Source: Seison nebaliae (lineage: Eukaryota; Rotifera; Pararotatoria; Seisonacea; Seisonidae). From it: DNA of 25,571 bases. The DNA lies in NCBI GenBank assembly GCA_023231475.1, contig JALJEE010000963.1:1-25571 (forward strand). Reading direction: 5' to 3'. Below, one piece after another: positions 8,700-19,423 of this stretch. Every line of letters starts with the position of its first letter. The first letter of the stretch is position 1. The translations under genes and the position numbers were made by a program. The notes below the pieces were generated by a model that was not told the origin of the DNA, ran no database searches, and saw only the letters and a list, made by a program, of their open reading frames with translations.

Positions 8700-10106
8700 A
8701 TGACGAAAGAACAAGTTGTAGCAGTTGGTGAGAAGCGTAAAAGGATCAACAGAAAGAAGAGTTTATCTTCATCAAAAAGGAGCAAAATAGATAAACCAAG
8801 AAGAAATAAAAGGAAGTTAAACACTATTTCGGAGGATCCCGATAATCATACATGTGAAGATCATGGAGCATCGCTAACAAAAAACCGAAGAACAGACATC
8901 GAAGTCATAACTTTGTCAATTGACTCAAATGAGGAAGATGTGCAGATAGAGAATGAAGTTCTACAGGTAGAAAAGGAAGATGTGGTGGTGTTAGAGAACG
9001 AAAAGGATGTGGTGTTGGAGAACGAAGATGTGATGGTTGTGGAGAAGGAAGAAGCAGGAGAAAAGAACGAAAAGATTGAGGTAGAGAAAGATGAATGGGG
9101 AGTAGATGTTCGGGAAATACCAAATTCTGAACCGATAGGAATCAAAAATTACATCATCCATAACGATGGTTGTAAATTTGCTGATGAATTCAATCGGGTG
9201 AGAACTAGTGTAGAATTAGATCAATCAGAATTAACTTTAAATAAGAAACATGACAACCCATTGAATAATAAAGATGAAGAAATAAAAGAAAAGTTTAAAC
9301 ATCAAATGGAATACAATGAATATAGTTCAATAATTGAGAGCAAAGAAAAACTTTCTAATGAATTGAAAGAGAAAAATGGAATAGAAATAACAGAAAAGGA
9401 GGAATTTGATGTTGGAATAGAACTTTCAGACACAAATAAGAAAGAGGTCGTAGATCAAACTGAAATATCTTCAGCCATTGATGATATTATTGAAACAATA
9501 AATAGTTCAAAAGAAGTTCTTAATACTAAAAGTTTATCTTCAAACAAGAAATTATTGGAACGAAGTTCCTCACATCCATCGAAAGACTTATTGCATCAAA
9601 ACCTAATTAATAAATATGTAAATCTGAAATCATCAGTTTCTAGAGATAATATTCATAATACTGCAGATAGTACAGGAAAACGCGAACTAGATATGAGAAG
9701 ACATAATAAGAATCATGATGAATATTCTCTATTATCTTCTCTTCCAAACTTACATCCCACTAACGCATATTTTTCCAATGAAAAAGATGATTGTAATTTG
9801 AGAGATCTGGTACAATATCAAATCAATAAAATACCGAAAACAAAACAGTGGTCAGAAGATTTAAAAAAGAAAAATTTTTTTCGACAAATAGCAAAACCAC
9901 AAACTACCAAAGAGATTAATTCGAAGGAAGAGGACATTAATTACGATATTACTGGCAGAAATATTAAGGTTAATAATATAAACAATTTCCACAAAGTAAT
10001 TTTTGGAATGAATATATTATTGTTAACTGTCTTGATAATGGCCCTCTTGTGGAATAATTGGGGTGAAAATGGAGATTATTTTTTGGCACAATCAAGTATT
10101 TTATGA
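8700..10106 (+). CDS. Unrecognised basic/acidic protein with C-terminal membrane anchor
   Basis: I do not recognise this 468-residue protein. The first 45 residues are rich in Lys/Arg with nuclear-localisation-like runs (KRKRINRKK, KRSKIDKPRRNKRK). Residues about 75-140 are highly acidic, with loose Val/Glu repeats (VVVLENEKDVVLENEDV). The middle is hydrophilic and probably disordered. A single hydrophobic segment, NILLLTVLIMALLW near 438-451, leaves a short tail ending QSSIL. The layout of nuclear-type basic N-terminus, disordered body and tail anchor would suit an inner nuclear membrane or ER protein facing the nucleoplasm or cytosol. No LEM, SUN or KASH motif is visible. It has no intron and carries its own TATA promoter. 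It may be lineage-specific or fast-evolving. Confidence 0.75.
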   Translation: MTKEQVVAVGEKRKRINRKKSLSSSKRSKIDKPRRNKRKLNTISEDPDNHTCEDHGASLTKNRRTDIEVITLSIDSNEEDVQIENEVLQVEKEDVVVLENEKDVVLENEDVMVVEKEEAGEKNEKIEVEKDEWGVDVREIPNSEPIGIKNYIIHNDGCKFADEFNRVRTSVELDQSELTLNKKHDNPLNNKDEEIKEKFKHQMEYNEYSSIIESKEKLSNELKEKNGIEITEKEEFDVGIELSDTNKKEVVDQTEISSAIDDIIETINSSKEVLNTKSLSSNKKLLERSSSHPSKDLLHQNLINKYVNLKSSVSRDNIHNTADSTGKRELDMRRHNKNHDEYSLLSSLPNLHPTNAYFSNEKDDCNLRDLVQYQINKIPKTKQWSEDLKKKNFFRQIAKPQTTKEINSKEEDINYDITGRNIKVNNINNFHKVIFGMNILLLTVLIMALLWNNWGENGDYFLAQSSIL

Positions 10107-10959
10107 CAAGATTCTAATCTAGAGAAAAAGTGAATTATTTATACTGTTCCGAAGAAAACCTATTTTTAAAATTAATTTTTTAACTTGTTTCTTTCTAAAT
10201 TTATGTTTGATAATAAAATATAGTTTTCAAAGGTAGTTAACTTTTCTTCTCATTTGATCAGTAATATATCGCGAACAATTTATAAATCAAGCTACCAAAA
10301 ATTCAGTTGATTCCATTTTTGACCTACCCTCAACATGGACCTCAAGCTAAATTTATACCATTGGTTAATAACTTCTCATTATTGATATTATGGATAAGAC
10401 ATTTTAAATATGAGTCAAGAAATACTACAGGAAAATATTGAGATTTGTTCTATAAATATCCATTAACAATTAGGTACTATGCATAAGTCTTGAATTTTTC
10501 AAACTTGTTATTTTTAAATATATGTTTTAAACATTTTCCCTTTTTGGCTAAAATTGGTGAAGTGGAAATTGTCCGTTCTTCTAATGGGAGTTGTTCTCCC
10601 ACTTTATTAGATTTAACTTTTATTTAACCATTGAATGAAAAAAATTCAGTAATGTCACCACCATGACCAAATAATTAAGTCGTTTAACATACAAAAGCAG
10701 TTGACAATTTTATAAATGTTTTTAAAATTTTTTTATATTTGATATTTAATTCCAATTGGTTAATATTATTGAACTTATTTGTAGAAGAATGTTAATGCCT
10801 GTAGGGGTAGCCCGACAATTCTACTCTTTTTGAGTTGCTATGTACAAAAAGGACAGTTCTACTCTTTTCATTAGGGACAGTTCTACTCCACTTTTCCTTG
10901 TTTTTGGACAGTTCTACTCCTTTTTTTTATAATATAGGACATTTCTGACGATAACAGCC
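10107..10959. other. Non-coding stretch between the orphan gene and the Gypsy fossil
   Basis: The first 120 bases hold the presumed 3' UTR of the upstream gene, with an AATAAA near 10214. The rest is AT-rich with no convincing reading frame. Its right part contains the dispersed short repeat listed at 10813-10919. Confidence 0.5.
10813..10919. repeat. Four irregularly spaced copies of GGACAGTTCTACTC
   Basis: Copies start at 10813 (variant cgacaattctactc), 10851, 10875 and 10906, at intervals of 38, 24 and 31 bp. A shorter match, ggacatttct, follows near 10937. Each full copy is followed by a T- or C/T-rich run. The array abuts the left side of the Ty3/Gypsy fossil, so it may be element sequence or an independent degenerate minisatellite. 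Confidence 0.75.
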
Positions 10960-11946
10960 GAATATTTCCGGACGGCAGAGAACGGCATCGAAGTTGACCA
11001 GAAAAGGACAGAAGCTATGAAATCGAGAAATCCGCCGACTTCAATCAAACAAGCTCAATCGATGATAGGAATAGTCAACTACTTTCGCAATTTTATCAAG
11101 AAATTCGCGACGATTATCGAACCATTATATAATATCGTAAGTAGAAGAAAGTTCACATAATCGGCGAGAGAACAAACAACGTGGGAAAAAATCGTCAACA
11201 TCATGACCAACGCACCGATTTTACTTAAACCGGACGAAAAATTCATTCTTCTACCAGATGCATCTAACATCGCAATTGGTTTAGTGTTATACTAAAACCA
11301 CTTTGATAAAGATTTTATAATTTCATATGGATCAAAAATCTTTACTAAATCAGAAAAAATATGGCACATAAACCATCTCGAATCATTTTCGATATATTTT
11401 TTCATCAAAACATTTCAAATACTACCTCCAATACAAACAATTTACAGTGCGCACAGACAAAAAAGCCGCCTGTGTCATGTTATTAACGTCGAACGACGCA
11501 TCACCACAAATTTGAAGATGGTGTATGCCATACACTGTATGGACATACTTGAATACGACTTCATAATCGAATATGTTAAAGGAACGAACAATGCGACAGC
11601 CGACTTGTTATCTCATCTGCCGAAAATTTTCGGCATTCTATCATATCATTCTATGGAAAAACTTCAATTCGAAAACAATGAAGATTTCGAGAAAGTTAAC
11701 AATCTTTGGTGTAAACGTAGCAAAAGTAATACGACGCTGGCATCGAAGGGCAATACTACGAATTATCGAATCGTTATTCCTGATGCAATGATAAACGAAT
11801 TAATCGAAAAATTCCATAACGATCCATTTTTCGGTCATAATGGCCAGAAGAACACTATTCAAGTATTAAGTCGACAATTTTTTCATCGAAAAATGAAGAA
11901 GGATATAAATGTAATCATTTCAGTTTGCCACAACACAAGTTGTTAA
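10960..11946 (+). mobile_element. Broken Ty3/Gypsy LTR-retrotransposon fossil (pol part)
   Basis: Short stretches in several frames resemble Ty3/Gypsy pol in the correct order: the end of the reverse transcriptase with its connection (MIGIVNYFRNFIKKFA), RNase H-like sequence, the end of RNase H (IEYVKGTNNATADLLS) and the integrase zinc-binding region (FHNDPFFGHNGQKNTIQVL). Only this pol segment is present: gag, protease, most of reverse transcriptase, the integrase core and both LTRs were not found. The copy is clearly broken, with several breaks, and looks moderately old because the encoded motifs remain readable. It lies in the gene-poor gap between the orphan gene and MESD. Confidence 0.85.
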
Positions 11947-12121
11947 TTCATTGTTTTATTTTCTATCGATTATAATTCGACTTTATATCACCATATTTAT
12001 TAAATTTTTATAATCTCTCACCATATAAACAGGAAACGTTTATGATGAAGGAGAGGGAATGATGAACTATCTCCAAAATAGAAAAATGGAGGACACAATA
12101 TGAGGTAGAAAATGAGTAGAA

Positions 12122-12738
12122 TTATAACTCTGCGTTATCATTTGTCTAATGGAAATTGATAATTATTAAAAGAAACATGTGAAGTTTTAAAGATTAACCT
12201 TAGTAGAAAATTTTTGATTATCAATTGTTACGTCTATCACTTCTTCTTTTGTGAGCAAGTGATCTTTAACTCTTACCATTGCAAGTCCATCCATTAACAG
12301 ATAGATCAATTTATTCGCTTCTGGAATAAAAGTTTTAACATTCAAATGATCATTGAATAATTCGGCAGCCCATTGTTCACCTAATTCTTCGGTTCGTTTC
12401 ATATTATCATTTCCATTTATATTTACAAATAGCATAGTCGATTTTGCTGATTGGGCATATTTGAGCACCTTTTCTCGATTACTGATTTTATCTTTTTCCT
12501 TATTAATTTTTATAATTTATAAATATTTGGAAAGAAAGCATTAAACATTGTCATTAAGTGGCAGTTGTGCTCCAATCGGTTTTTCATCCACATCTTCATC
12601 CTTTTCTTCATCAGTCCATTCTTCATTTAATTTATCTATATCAATTTCCTTGTAAGACAATGGATCATAATCGGTTTTAAAAGAAGATATGGAATGAATT
12701 GTCAAGAAGAGAAAGATATAAAATGGAAATGTGTTCAT
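12122..12738 (-). CDS. MESD: LRP/LDL-receptor chaperone MESD (Boca)
   Basis: Exons: 12738-12547, 12498-12199 and a proposed last exon 12145-12122, with introns of 48 and 53 nt, giving 171 residues. The N-terminus is a signal peptide (FPFYIFLFLTIHSISS). Next comes the acidic IDKLNEEWTDEEKDED segment, like the family LLEQWEEDDE motif. The folded core has TMLFVNINGN, a GEQWAAELFNDHLNV block and LIYLLMDGLAMVRVKDHLL, matching MESD TLMMFVTVSG and IFMLRDGSYAWEIKDFL. MESD helps fold the beta-propeller/EGF modules of LRP receptors in the ER. The proposed last exon ends NAEL, loosely like KDEL/REDL ER-retention tails. If that intron is not spliced, the frame stops at 12187 with STKVNL. The Lys-rich tail of vertebrate MESD is absent. 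Confidence 0.87.
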
Positions 12739-12851
12739 ATCTGCTTCTCAAATAGAAATATTTTTTATTAATAAAACTAATCATTTGTGAAGAAAAAAGA
12801 AATTTAAAAATAAAAATTCTGCTTGCCGTTAATTAAATTTCTGTTCTCTTC

Positions 12852-13299
12852 TCATACGTCTCGTTGTTCACTTGTTTCTACAAGACATAAAAGTGAGAAA
12901 TTATGTAAATCACAAAGTTGACTAACATAAAAATTCGTAAGGAATTGAGGAAATATTCGAATGCATCTTCCTGTAGACGAATCACCGTTTTTCAATGCTT
13001 CGTCAATAATTCCAGTACATAGTTCAATCTCGTGTTCATATTCGCCAACATTCAATAGAAGTTTAACATTCTTTTCCTGTTGAAACAGGAGTCGCTTCGA
13101 TTGACTTGTACAATCATGAGTAATAATTGGATGATTGGATGATAATTCGAATTTCTTCGATCTATGCCATCGACGATTCCATTTCTTTCTTTCTTTTTGA
13201 ATTGGTGATGATGGTGCAGATGATGATGTCTTCTTTTTTACAGTTCTCTGTACAATTGTTGATGGTGGTGGAAGTGGAGGATGTTTTAATTTATTTAAT

Positions 13300-13331
<32 letters not shown>

Positions 13332-16289
13332 GAACGCTTTAGAAATTACTTGTCTTTCTTTTTCAATTTGATCGAATAATGATGGATAATGACATTTCAT
13401 ATGATTATCGTTATAAATTAAACTATCGAAATTGGAATTATTACCATGATGACGATGATGATGAGATTGAGTGTGATGAAAAGGAATTTTATTGAAGAAA
13501 TGATGAAGACGATTCTTTTGAAATATTTCAACGATCTCCACAATAAAATTCTTTTTCATTTTTTCATATTCTTTCCATTTATTCATCAAATCTCTTCGTT
13601 TCAATTCAATCTTCTCATGTTTCGCTTTCAAATAAACATAAGCAAAATTTTTCTTATTCGCATGAAAATATTTGGAGAGATATCTCTTATAATAATAGTT
13701 ACATTGAACATCAATTCCGTAATCATCATGATCATCATCATAATCACTATCCTCTTCAATTTCACCATGCACATGATCATCATCTCTCAACATTGTATGG
13801 ATTTCATTTGAATTGGAACTAGACTCTTCTTCAAAATCTGACGCTTCATCCGAATCCGTATAATTTTTAATCTTCTCCATAAAATTATCGAAATTCGCAT
13901 GTTTTCCTGACGATTTTTCTTGTCGATGGAATTTCAAATCGAATAATGATAATTTTGGAGTGGAGAATAATGTTCGAGAGAATGTCAATGAACGTTGTTG
14001 ATGATATGTCAAAGTGTTTGAACGTCTTAAATTGAATGTGGATGTATTGAGATTGTGGAGTAATTTGTGTAATTCGTAAACTTTCTTCTCGTTTCCAGTA
14101 GATTCGGGAAGGAAATTTTTCGTATATTTCACTTCCAATCGTTGTAATTGTCTTTCAATCATTTGTTGCAACTTCAATTTATCCTGTATAAACGATTTGA
14201 ATGATGATGTTAGATGTGATAATGTTATTTGACTAGTTTCAATGAGATCTGGTGTCTTCGTTCGACGTTGATGTTCACACCATCGAACTGATGCAACATA
14301 AAGTTGTCGTTCTGTACAATTGATAAATTGGTCGTTCAATATCTGATGTAATTGCATTGGAGTTAGTTGAAGGAAGATCTCGAGATAAATACTCACCCAA
14401 TACATATCAGGAGAATAAAGAATTAAATTTAAATTACATGATAAATAAGTTAACAGAAATTGTTTAATCGGTTCACATATCGTATAACCAAAATAATCAT
14501 TTTCCTCATCTTCCTCGTCTTGTTGTGACGATTGAGAATTTTTATATTCATCTTTATGTCGACTTGAAATAATCCAAGATATTTTCCATAATTCCGTTAA
14601 TTTATATGATTTATTCTTTGTTGCATTTCCATAATTTTTTATGAAATTTTCAAAGAGATTATATTGATAAACTGAATTGAATTTGAAGAAATTGTTCAAT
14701 TTATTGAATTGATGTTCATCGATTAATTCCAATTCTTTCACATAATATAATTGTTTTAATGGCGATTGATTCAATAAGGAATCATTACTAAAAATATAAG
14801 ATAGAATATGATAACAAATTTTATTTTCAATTTGTTCAAATTCCAATAAATTCCCTTCATTATACAAAGCGAATAAATCTCTTAATAAGATCAATGATGA
14901 TGATAATTCATTATTATTTGCGTGATCTATCATAATTTGATTATGAATACTGATGAAATTCTTATAACGTTCTGGAAGCTCAAATCCATTATTTAATAAA
15001 GAATAATCGATATGATTCGTAGTCAATAACGAGATTAATAATTGGAAATATTTGGGTGAAACTGAATTTGCATTTAATAGAATACGATAACGACAATGCT
15101 TCTCAAAATCACTCATCTGATGTCCATTGTCAAATATGAGAATTTGTCTATTTCTCAATTTATAATATTTCGTTCGATCACAACGCTGATGATCGATTAG
15201 TCTTTTGAGATAACGCGAATTGATTGACAACAAATGGGAATTTGTACAAATTGAAGAAATCACATGAAATTTCTCCTTTTTCTTATTCTTTCTCTCACTA
15301 TTCAACGAATGATCAACGGGAATATCAAGCTCGTCATCTTCATCACCATTAAATAAGATGATTAATGTATCGTCAACATATTGCCAGGAATCGATGGAAT
15401 TAGTCAAAGTATTCTTCTTTTGTTCATAATAAATTTTATAATTTTCATAGAGATCATTAAACTGAAAGAAATTCGTTGATAATTCATTCACATTGTTCAA
15501 TCGTTCTAAGTATTCATTAATTTTCATTTTTATTCGGTCAATTTCATTGACGAACAATTTACTCGTCAGTTCTAATGTTCGACAAATGAGTGTTGAACTG
15601 AACACTTCGTGAAGAATGAAGAATTTTATAAGATTATCTTCCGTCTCACCAAAATAAAATGAATTATTATTAAATTTATTGAGTATTAACGATTCATTAA
15701 ATTGTTTGAGATCAGTTTCTTCCAATACTTGTCCATATTCATCGAGGAGATATACTAATAAATTTGTATTAAGAAAATTGACATAAGACTTTGAGTTGGT
15801 TCGTTTGATAAATCGACATGCTGTCCTCAATAAATGAGGAAATTTAAATATTAGAAATAATTGAACGGTGCCCAACATTAATTCATTATCATTAATTTGG
15901 ATTGTTATAATAAAATCAATTAGTTCATTATTATCATTCTTTTCCCAATACTCATTTCGATATTTGTCGAAATTACAACATTTATTTATGAAATTACAAT
16001 AAGATTTAATATTATTTCTTAAATTGACAGGTGATTCATTTTGAGTCGTCGAATTCTCATTGTAATTACATAATGATTGATCAATTGAAATAGTTTCCTC
16101 AACATTCTGATTGCTCGTCAATGGCACTAGTAATTTATTCAATAAATACTTCTTCGGAATCTCGTGAACCTCCAATTGATCCTTGTCCGTAAAATTATTA
16201 TTTTGCCCATTCAAAATTTTATGAAGTGAAATCGATTCATAAATATTTAATAGATTAAGAATAGCATCAATCACTTCATTATTTTTCAT
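12852..16289 (-). CDS. BTB-BACK domain protein, BTBD7-like
   Basis: An uninterrupted 1145-residue frame. Residues about 120-190 could form a first, degenerate BTB domain. About 305-432 looks like a second: VDDTLIILFNG, then VISSICTNSHLLSINSRYLK and the closing LNANSVSPKYFQLLISLL. About 605-680 resembles a BACK domain (IFLQLTPMQLHQILND, RQLYVASVRWCEH). The C-terminal 400 residues are low complexity: acidic (EEESSSNSNE, DYDDDHDDYG), His-rich (HHTQSHHHRHH), a run of ten Asn and a PPLPPP stretch. Human BTBD7 has a similar length and two BTB domains, which prompts the tentative name. BTB-BACK proteins are often cullin-3 substrate adaptors. The long intronless frame in a genome that has introns elsewhere could reflect intron loss or retroposition. 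Family placement is uncertain. Confidence 0.65.
13302..13331. repeat. (ATT)10 microsatellite inside the BTBD7-like gene
   Basis: Ten uninterrupted ATT units on the plus strand encode the ten-asparagine run on the minus strand. Such a perfect triplet tract is likely to vary in length between individuals without shifting the frame. Confidence 0.9.
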
Positions 16290-17089
16290 TTTTATTTTGA
16301 AAAACTAAACCATTATTCGAAGAGAAAATATTGATAACAATTATCGAGTAACAATCGTAAGAAATTATAAAAACTTCTTCTAGCTCGTCCTCATTTAATA
16401 AGTTACATAGAAATATTTTTTCAGATAATTTACATTAAAACTTTATTTCTCACATTTACTCTAAATGTTCCACTTGTCATTTTCATTCGAATTTCAAAGA
16501 CTATGGGTTGGACTATTAAGCTTAGAAATAATTAAATAAGAATATGAGACCAGATTAGAAAGATAAATGAATTAGTATAATCAAAATCTTCGTCGTTTTC
16601 AATGACATCATCATAGACATAGACATCTTATGGAGAAGAATGACATTGACAGATATTTACGTTCTATTCCACAATCAGAAGAATGAATAATTGACTATAA
16701 AAGGAAAATGAATAATCGACTTTATAATTCTTTCTATCAAAAAATAATCTCTGAATAATTTCCTTAAACTTTTTCTCCTTTTTTATACATCTCCCAATTT
16801 TCTGCATTTCATCATTGCACTTAAAAATAACAAAATCCAATTATTGGCTATCAGAAGAAGAAAAGGAATATGTTCTTAACAAAAACAAAGTTTATTCGAT
16901 AAACAACTAATTAATATCAATGAGATAACTGGAGATAATAAAGAACGCACTGTAAAAGATATTCTCATAGAAAAAGAATATAAAAGAAGAAACTGTAATC
17001 GAATACAATTGAAAATATTAGTTGTATAAAAGAAAAATTTATTTTGGAAATTTTCTCATCATTCGAATTTAAACGATTTTTCTTCATTC
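16290..17089. other. Intergenic region between BTBD7-like gene and AsnA
   Basis: About 800 bp of AT-rich sequence with no recognisable gene, repeat or RNA. It holds the presumed promoter of the BTBD7-like gene on the left and the AsnA 3' UTR on the right. Confidence 0.5.
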
Positions 17090-18142
17090 TTATAATAATT
17101 CAATATCATGTTCATTCTTATATTGTGTTCGTACGTCATTGTCCCAAACAGAGGGTTGAACTTGGCCGATATGTTTCTTTTTCAAAAGGTACATAGCAAT
17201 TCTTGATTGGCCAATGCCACCACCGAGAGTTAGTGGAAGTTGATTGTTTAACAACATTTGTTGGAACATCATTTCACGTTTATGTTCACAACCACTCAAT
17301 TTTAATTGTTCTTCTAATTTCTGTTTATTGACACGAATTCCCATACTGGACAATTCGAGTGGAATATCTAATTCTTTATAATAAACAATAATATCTCCGT
17401 TCAATTCCCAATCATCATAATCGGGTGCACGAAGATCATGTACGTTTCCTGATTTCAATTTTCCACCAATTCCAGATATGAATACCGAACCATATTTTTT
17501 GCAAATTTCTAATTCACGTTCTTTCGGTGTTAGTTCAGGATAATCATTTTCCAATTGTTGCGAACTTACAAAATTTATATCGTCTACTAATGTTCTTCTT
17601 AATTCTTTATATTTCTCACATAACATGATTTCTGTTTCTTTTAAAACTTCATAAATTCGTCGAACTACTCTCTTCAAAAAATTCATTGTTCTCTGTTCGT
17701 CATTTATGACTAGCTCATAATCCCATTGATCAACATAGTAAGAATGAATTGGAGAAAGAATCTCATCACGTCGAATAGCGTTCATATCTGTGACAATTCC
17801 TTCTCCTACCGGAACTTCTAATTTGTTCAAAATAAATCTTTTCCATTTAGCTAACGAATGTACGATAGCACATTCCGAACCATTTTTAGTTATAAAATCT
17901 ATACAACGTTCATGTCCACTCAAATCATCATTCAATCCAGTTGAAATTTCGACGAACAGAGGACCACAAATTCTCTTCAAATTCAATTTCTCACACAGAA
18001 TGTCACCAAATATACGTCGAATATGATAGACGGCTTCCATGGTTGTTCTTAATGAAAATTGACCAGATTGTTCATTCTTACAGTTCCCGTTGGTTACCAT
18101 GGTAGTCTTCTCAGCAGAAAGTATTTCTAAATCTTTTGCCAT
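17090..18142 (-). CDS. asnA: Aspartate-ammonia ligase (asparagine synthetase A, bacterial type)
   Basis: This 350-residue intronless product is a clear AsnA, a class II aminoacyl-tRNA-synthetase-like enzyme that makes asparagine from aspartate, ATP and ammonia. Blocks matching E. coli AsnA (330 residues) are DDLSGHERCIDF (72-83), IVHSLAKWKR (93-102), LSPIHSYYVDQWDYE (129-143), SVFISGIGGKL (219-229), HDLRAPDYDDW (235-245), LNGDI (247-251), ELSSMGIRV (263-271), LGGGIGQSRIAM (306-317) and HIGQVQPSVW (324-333). ATP- and aspartate-binding motifs look intact, so activity is likely. Animals normally make asparagine with the unrelated glutamine-dependent ASNS (AsnB type). AsnA is known in bacteria, archaea and some protists such as trypanosomatids. 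AT-rich codon use like its neighbours and surrounding animal genes argue for integration rather than contamination; transfer is my inference. The N-terminus is about 20 residues longer than in E. coli. Confidence 0.96.
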   Translation of the reverse strand: MAKDLEILSAEKTTMVTNGNCKNEQSGQFSLRTTMEAVYHIRRIFGDILCEKLNLKRICGPLFVEISTGLNDDLSGHERCIDFITKNGSECAIVHSLAKWKRFILNKLEVPVGEGIVTDMNAIRRDEILSPIHSYYVDQWDYELVINDEQRTMNFLKRVVRRIYEVLKETEIMLCEKYKELRRTLVDDINFVSSQQLENDYPELTPKERELEICKKYGSVFISGIGGKLKSGNVHDLRAPDYDDWELNGDIIVYYKELDIPLELSSMGIRVNKQKLEEQLKLSGCEHKREMMFQQMLLNNQLPLTLGGGIGQSRIAMYLLKKKHIGQVQPSVWDNDVRTQYKNEHDIELL

Positions 18143-18695
18143 TATTGAACTCTTAAAATTATCTAACTATATTAATATTATAATGTGAATAAGATATTTT
18201 TAATATAGTTTTAATTCTTTGTTGCACTTTTATAGAGGAATGTTAAGTATTAAATTATTTGTAAGAGAATAAAAATATTTCATTGGAATTTCATGTTATA
18301 TCGTTCGATCATTGAATACAATCTTTCAAAGCGAACGAAATTTTATAAGGTTCTTTCATGGAAATTGCTTGCAAATGTCAGTTTCATACTGGTTGAATTG
18401 GTGAAACAAAACAATTTCTCATTATAATGGTACTTCAAATATGAAGCCGTCTCGATAAAATATAAAATTTAAAAAAATTATACTTCGATTGTTTCGGAAA
18501 GATTTTCTTTATTCACTAACATAAACTTTATAACTAAATATAATTATTCCCACTAATCATGACAAGTCATAAGTTTATTTAATATCAACTTGGAGGATAA
18601 TTTAATTGTTTCACGAATTTTATTCAGAAATAAACAAGAAAAAAAAAAGAAAAAAGATGAGAAAAGTTATTCTGAATTATTCTCCAATTTGGTAA
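18143..18695. other. Intergenic region upstream of AsnA
   Basis: AT-rich, with no family-like reading frame. It should hold the AsnA promoter on its left side and perhaps the first exon and promoter of the tentative gene to its right, but I could not fix either. A purine run, mostly A with scattered G, lies near 18637-18665. Confidence 0.45.
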
Positions 18696-19423
18696 TATGT
18701 CATCGTTAAAGCAATAAAATTGAAGTTAAATCCTTTAGAAAATATTAAGACGAAAGACACTAAAAAATCGAAGAAACCTCCTAAAAAAAAGAAATCGAAG
18801 AAGAAACATGATAAGAAAAACAAAAAAAACTTGAACAAAGATTTAGAAATTCAAATGGAAAAAGCTCAAGATGTGGCAAAGTTTTATTTTATTGTATTTT
18901 TAAAAAACCGCTAAATTGGGAGTACTCCTTTCTTTGACACCATAGAACTATACAAGATGATATTTTTTGTTTGGCCAAATATGATGTCAGTTTCGTCACC
19001 TATATAATACGACTTCTAGATAAATATATTTCTTATATGTTAATGTTCATTCAAGAAACATTTGTACAACTCATCGGTTGGTACTCGTTAGAGAATAATA
19101 AAGTGTTGTATGTAGAATCATTTAAAAGCATCAGGTACTACTTTACTCAAACGAGAATATCGACAGACGATTGTTAATCTTCGAAAAATAAGTTTTAAAT
19201 TTTGTATTTGAAAATAATTTGAAAAAATTTATTCACAGCAAATTTACTATTGAACAATCCTGGTACTTTAGCCATACCGGGACTAATATTTCTGATATTG
19301 CTTTTCATATTTGTCGTTCTATGGATTGATGCACACAATGTTCGTCCACCGATTGGGAATTCTCTCTATTTTAGTCCACGAGAATTGTTCGGTTTGTCTG
19401 CTTACAAAACGTCACCATCTTAA
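18696..19423 (+). CDS. Tentative spliced gene: Lys-rich protein with membrane segment
   Basis: I infer three exons from matching phases and splice signals: up to 18880, 18946-19172 and 19239-19423, with introns of 65 and 66 nt beginning GTTTTA and GTTAAT. The first part is extremely Lys-rich (KKSKKPPKKKKSKKKHDKK). The second reads LAKYDVSFVTYIIRLLDKY and FVQLIGWYSLENNKVLYVE. The last has a strong hydrophobic segment (IPGLIFLILLFIFVVLW) followed by NVRPPIGNSLYFSPREL and a stop. The start is unknown: the frame opens at 18696 without an ATG, so an upstream exon is needed. An AATAAA at 19545-19550 fits as poly(A) signal. I recognise no family. The hydrophobic exon with its stop and poly(A) signal is the firmest part. 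Confidence 0.4.

Noticed and set aside
8861-9145. Ser/Thr/Phe-rich open frames on the minus strand opposite the orphan gene
   Set aside because: They mirror the purine-rich acidic coding segment of the plus-strand gene and show no independent signal.
10960-11946. Possibility that the Gypsy-like sequence is a host gene or intact element
   Set aside because: Only part of pol is present, spread over frames, without LTRs; it is a fossil.
13127-13811. Met/Ile/Tyr-rich plus-strand open frames opposite the BTBD7-like gene
   Set aside because: They are antisense shadows of low-complexity Asn, His and Asp codons.
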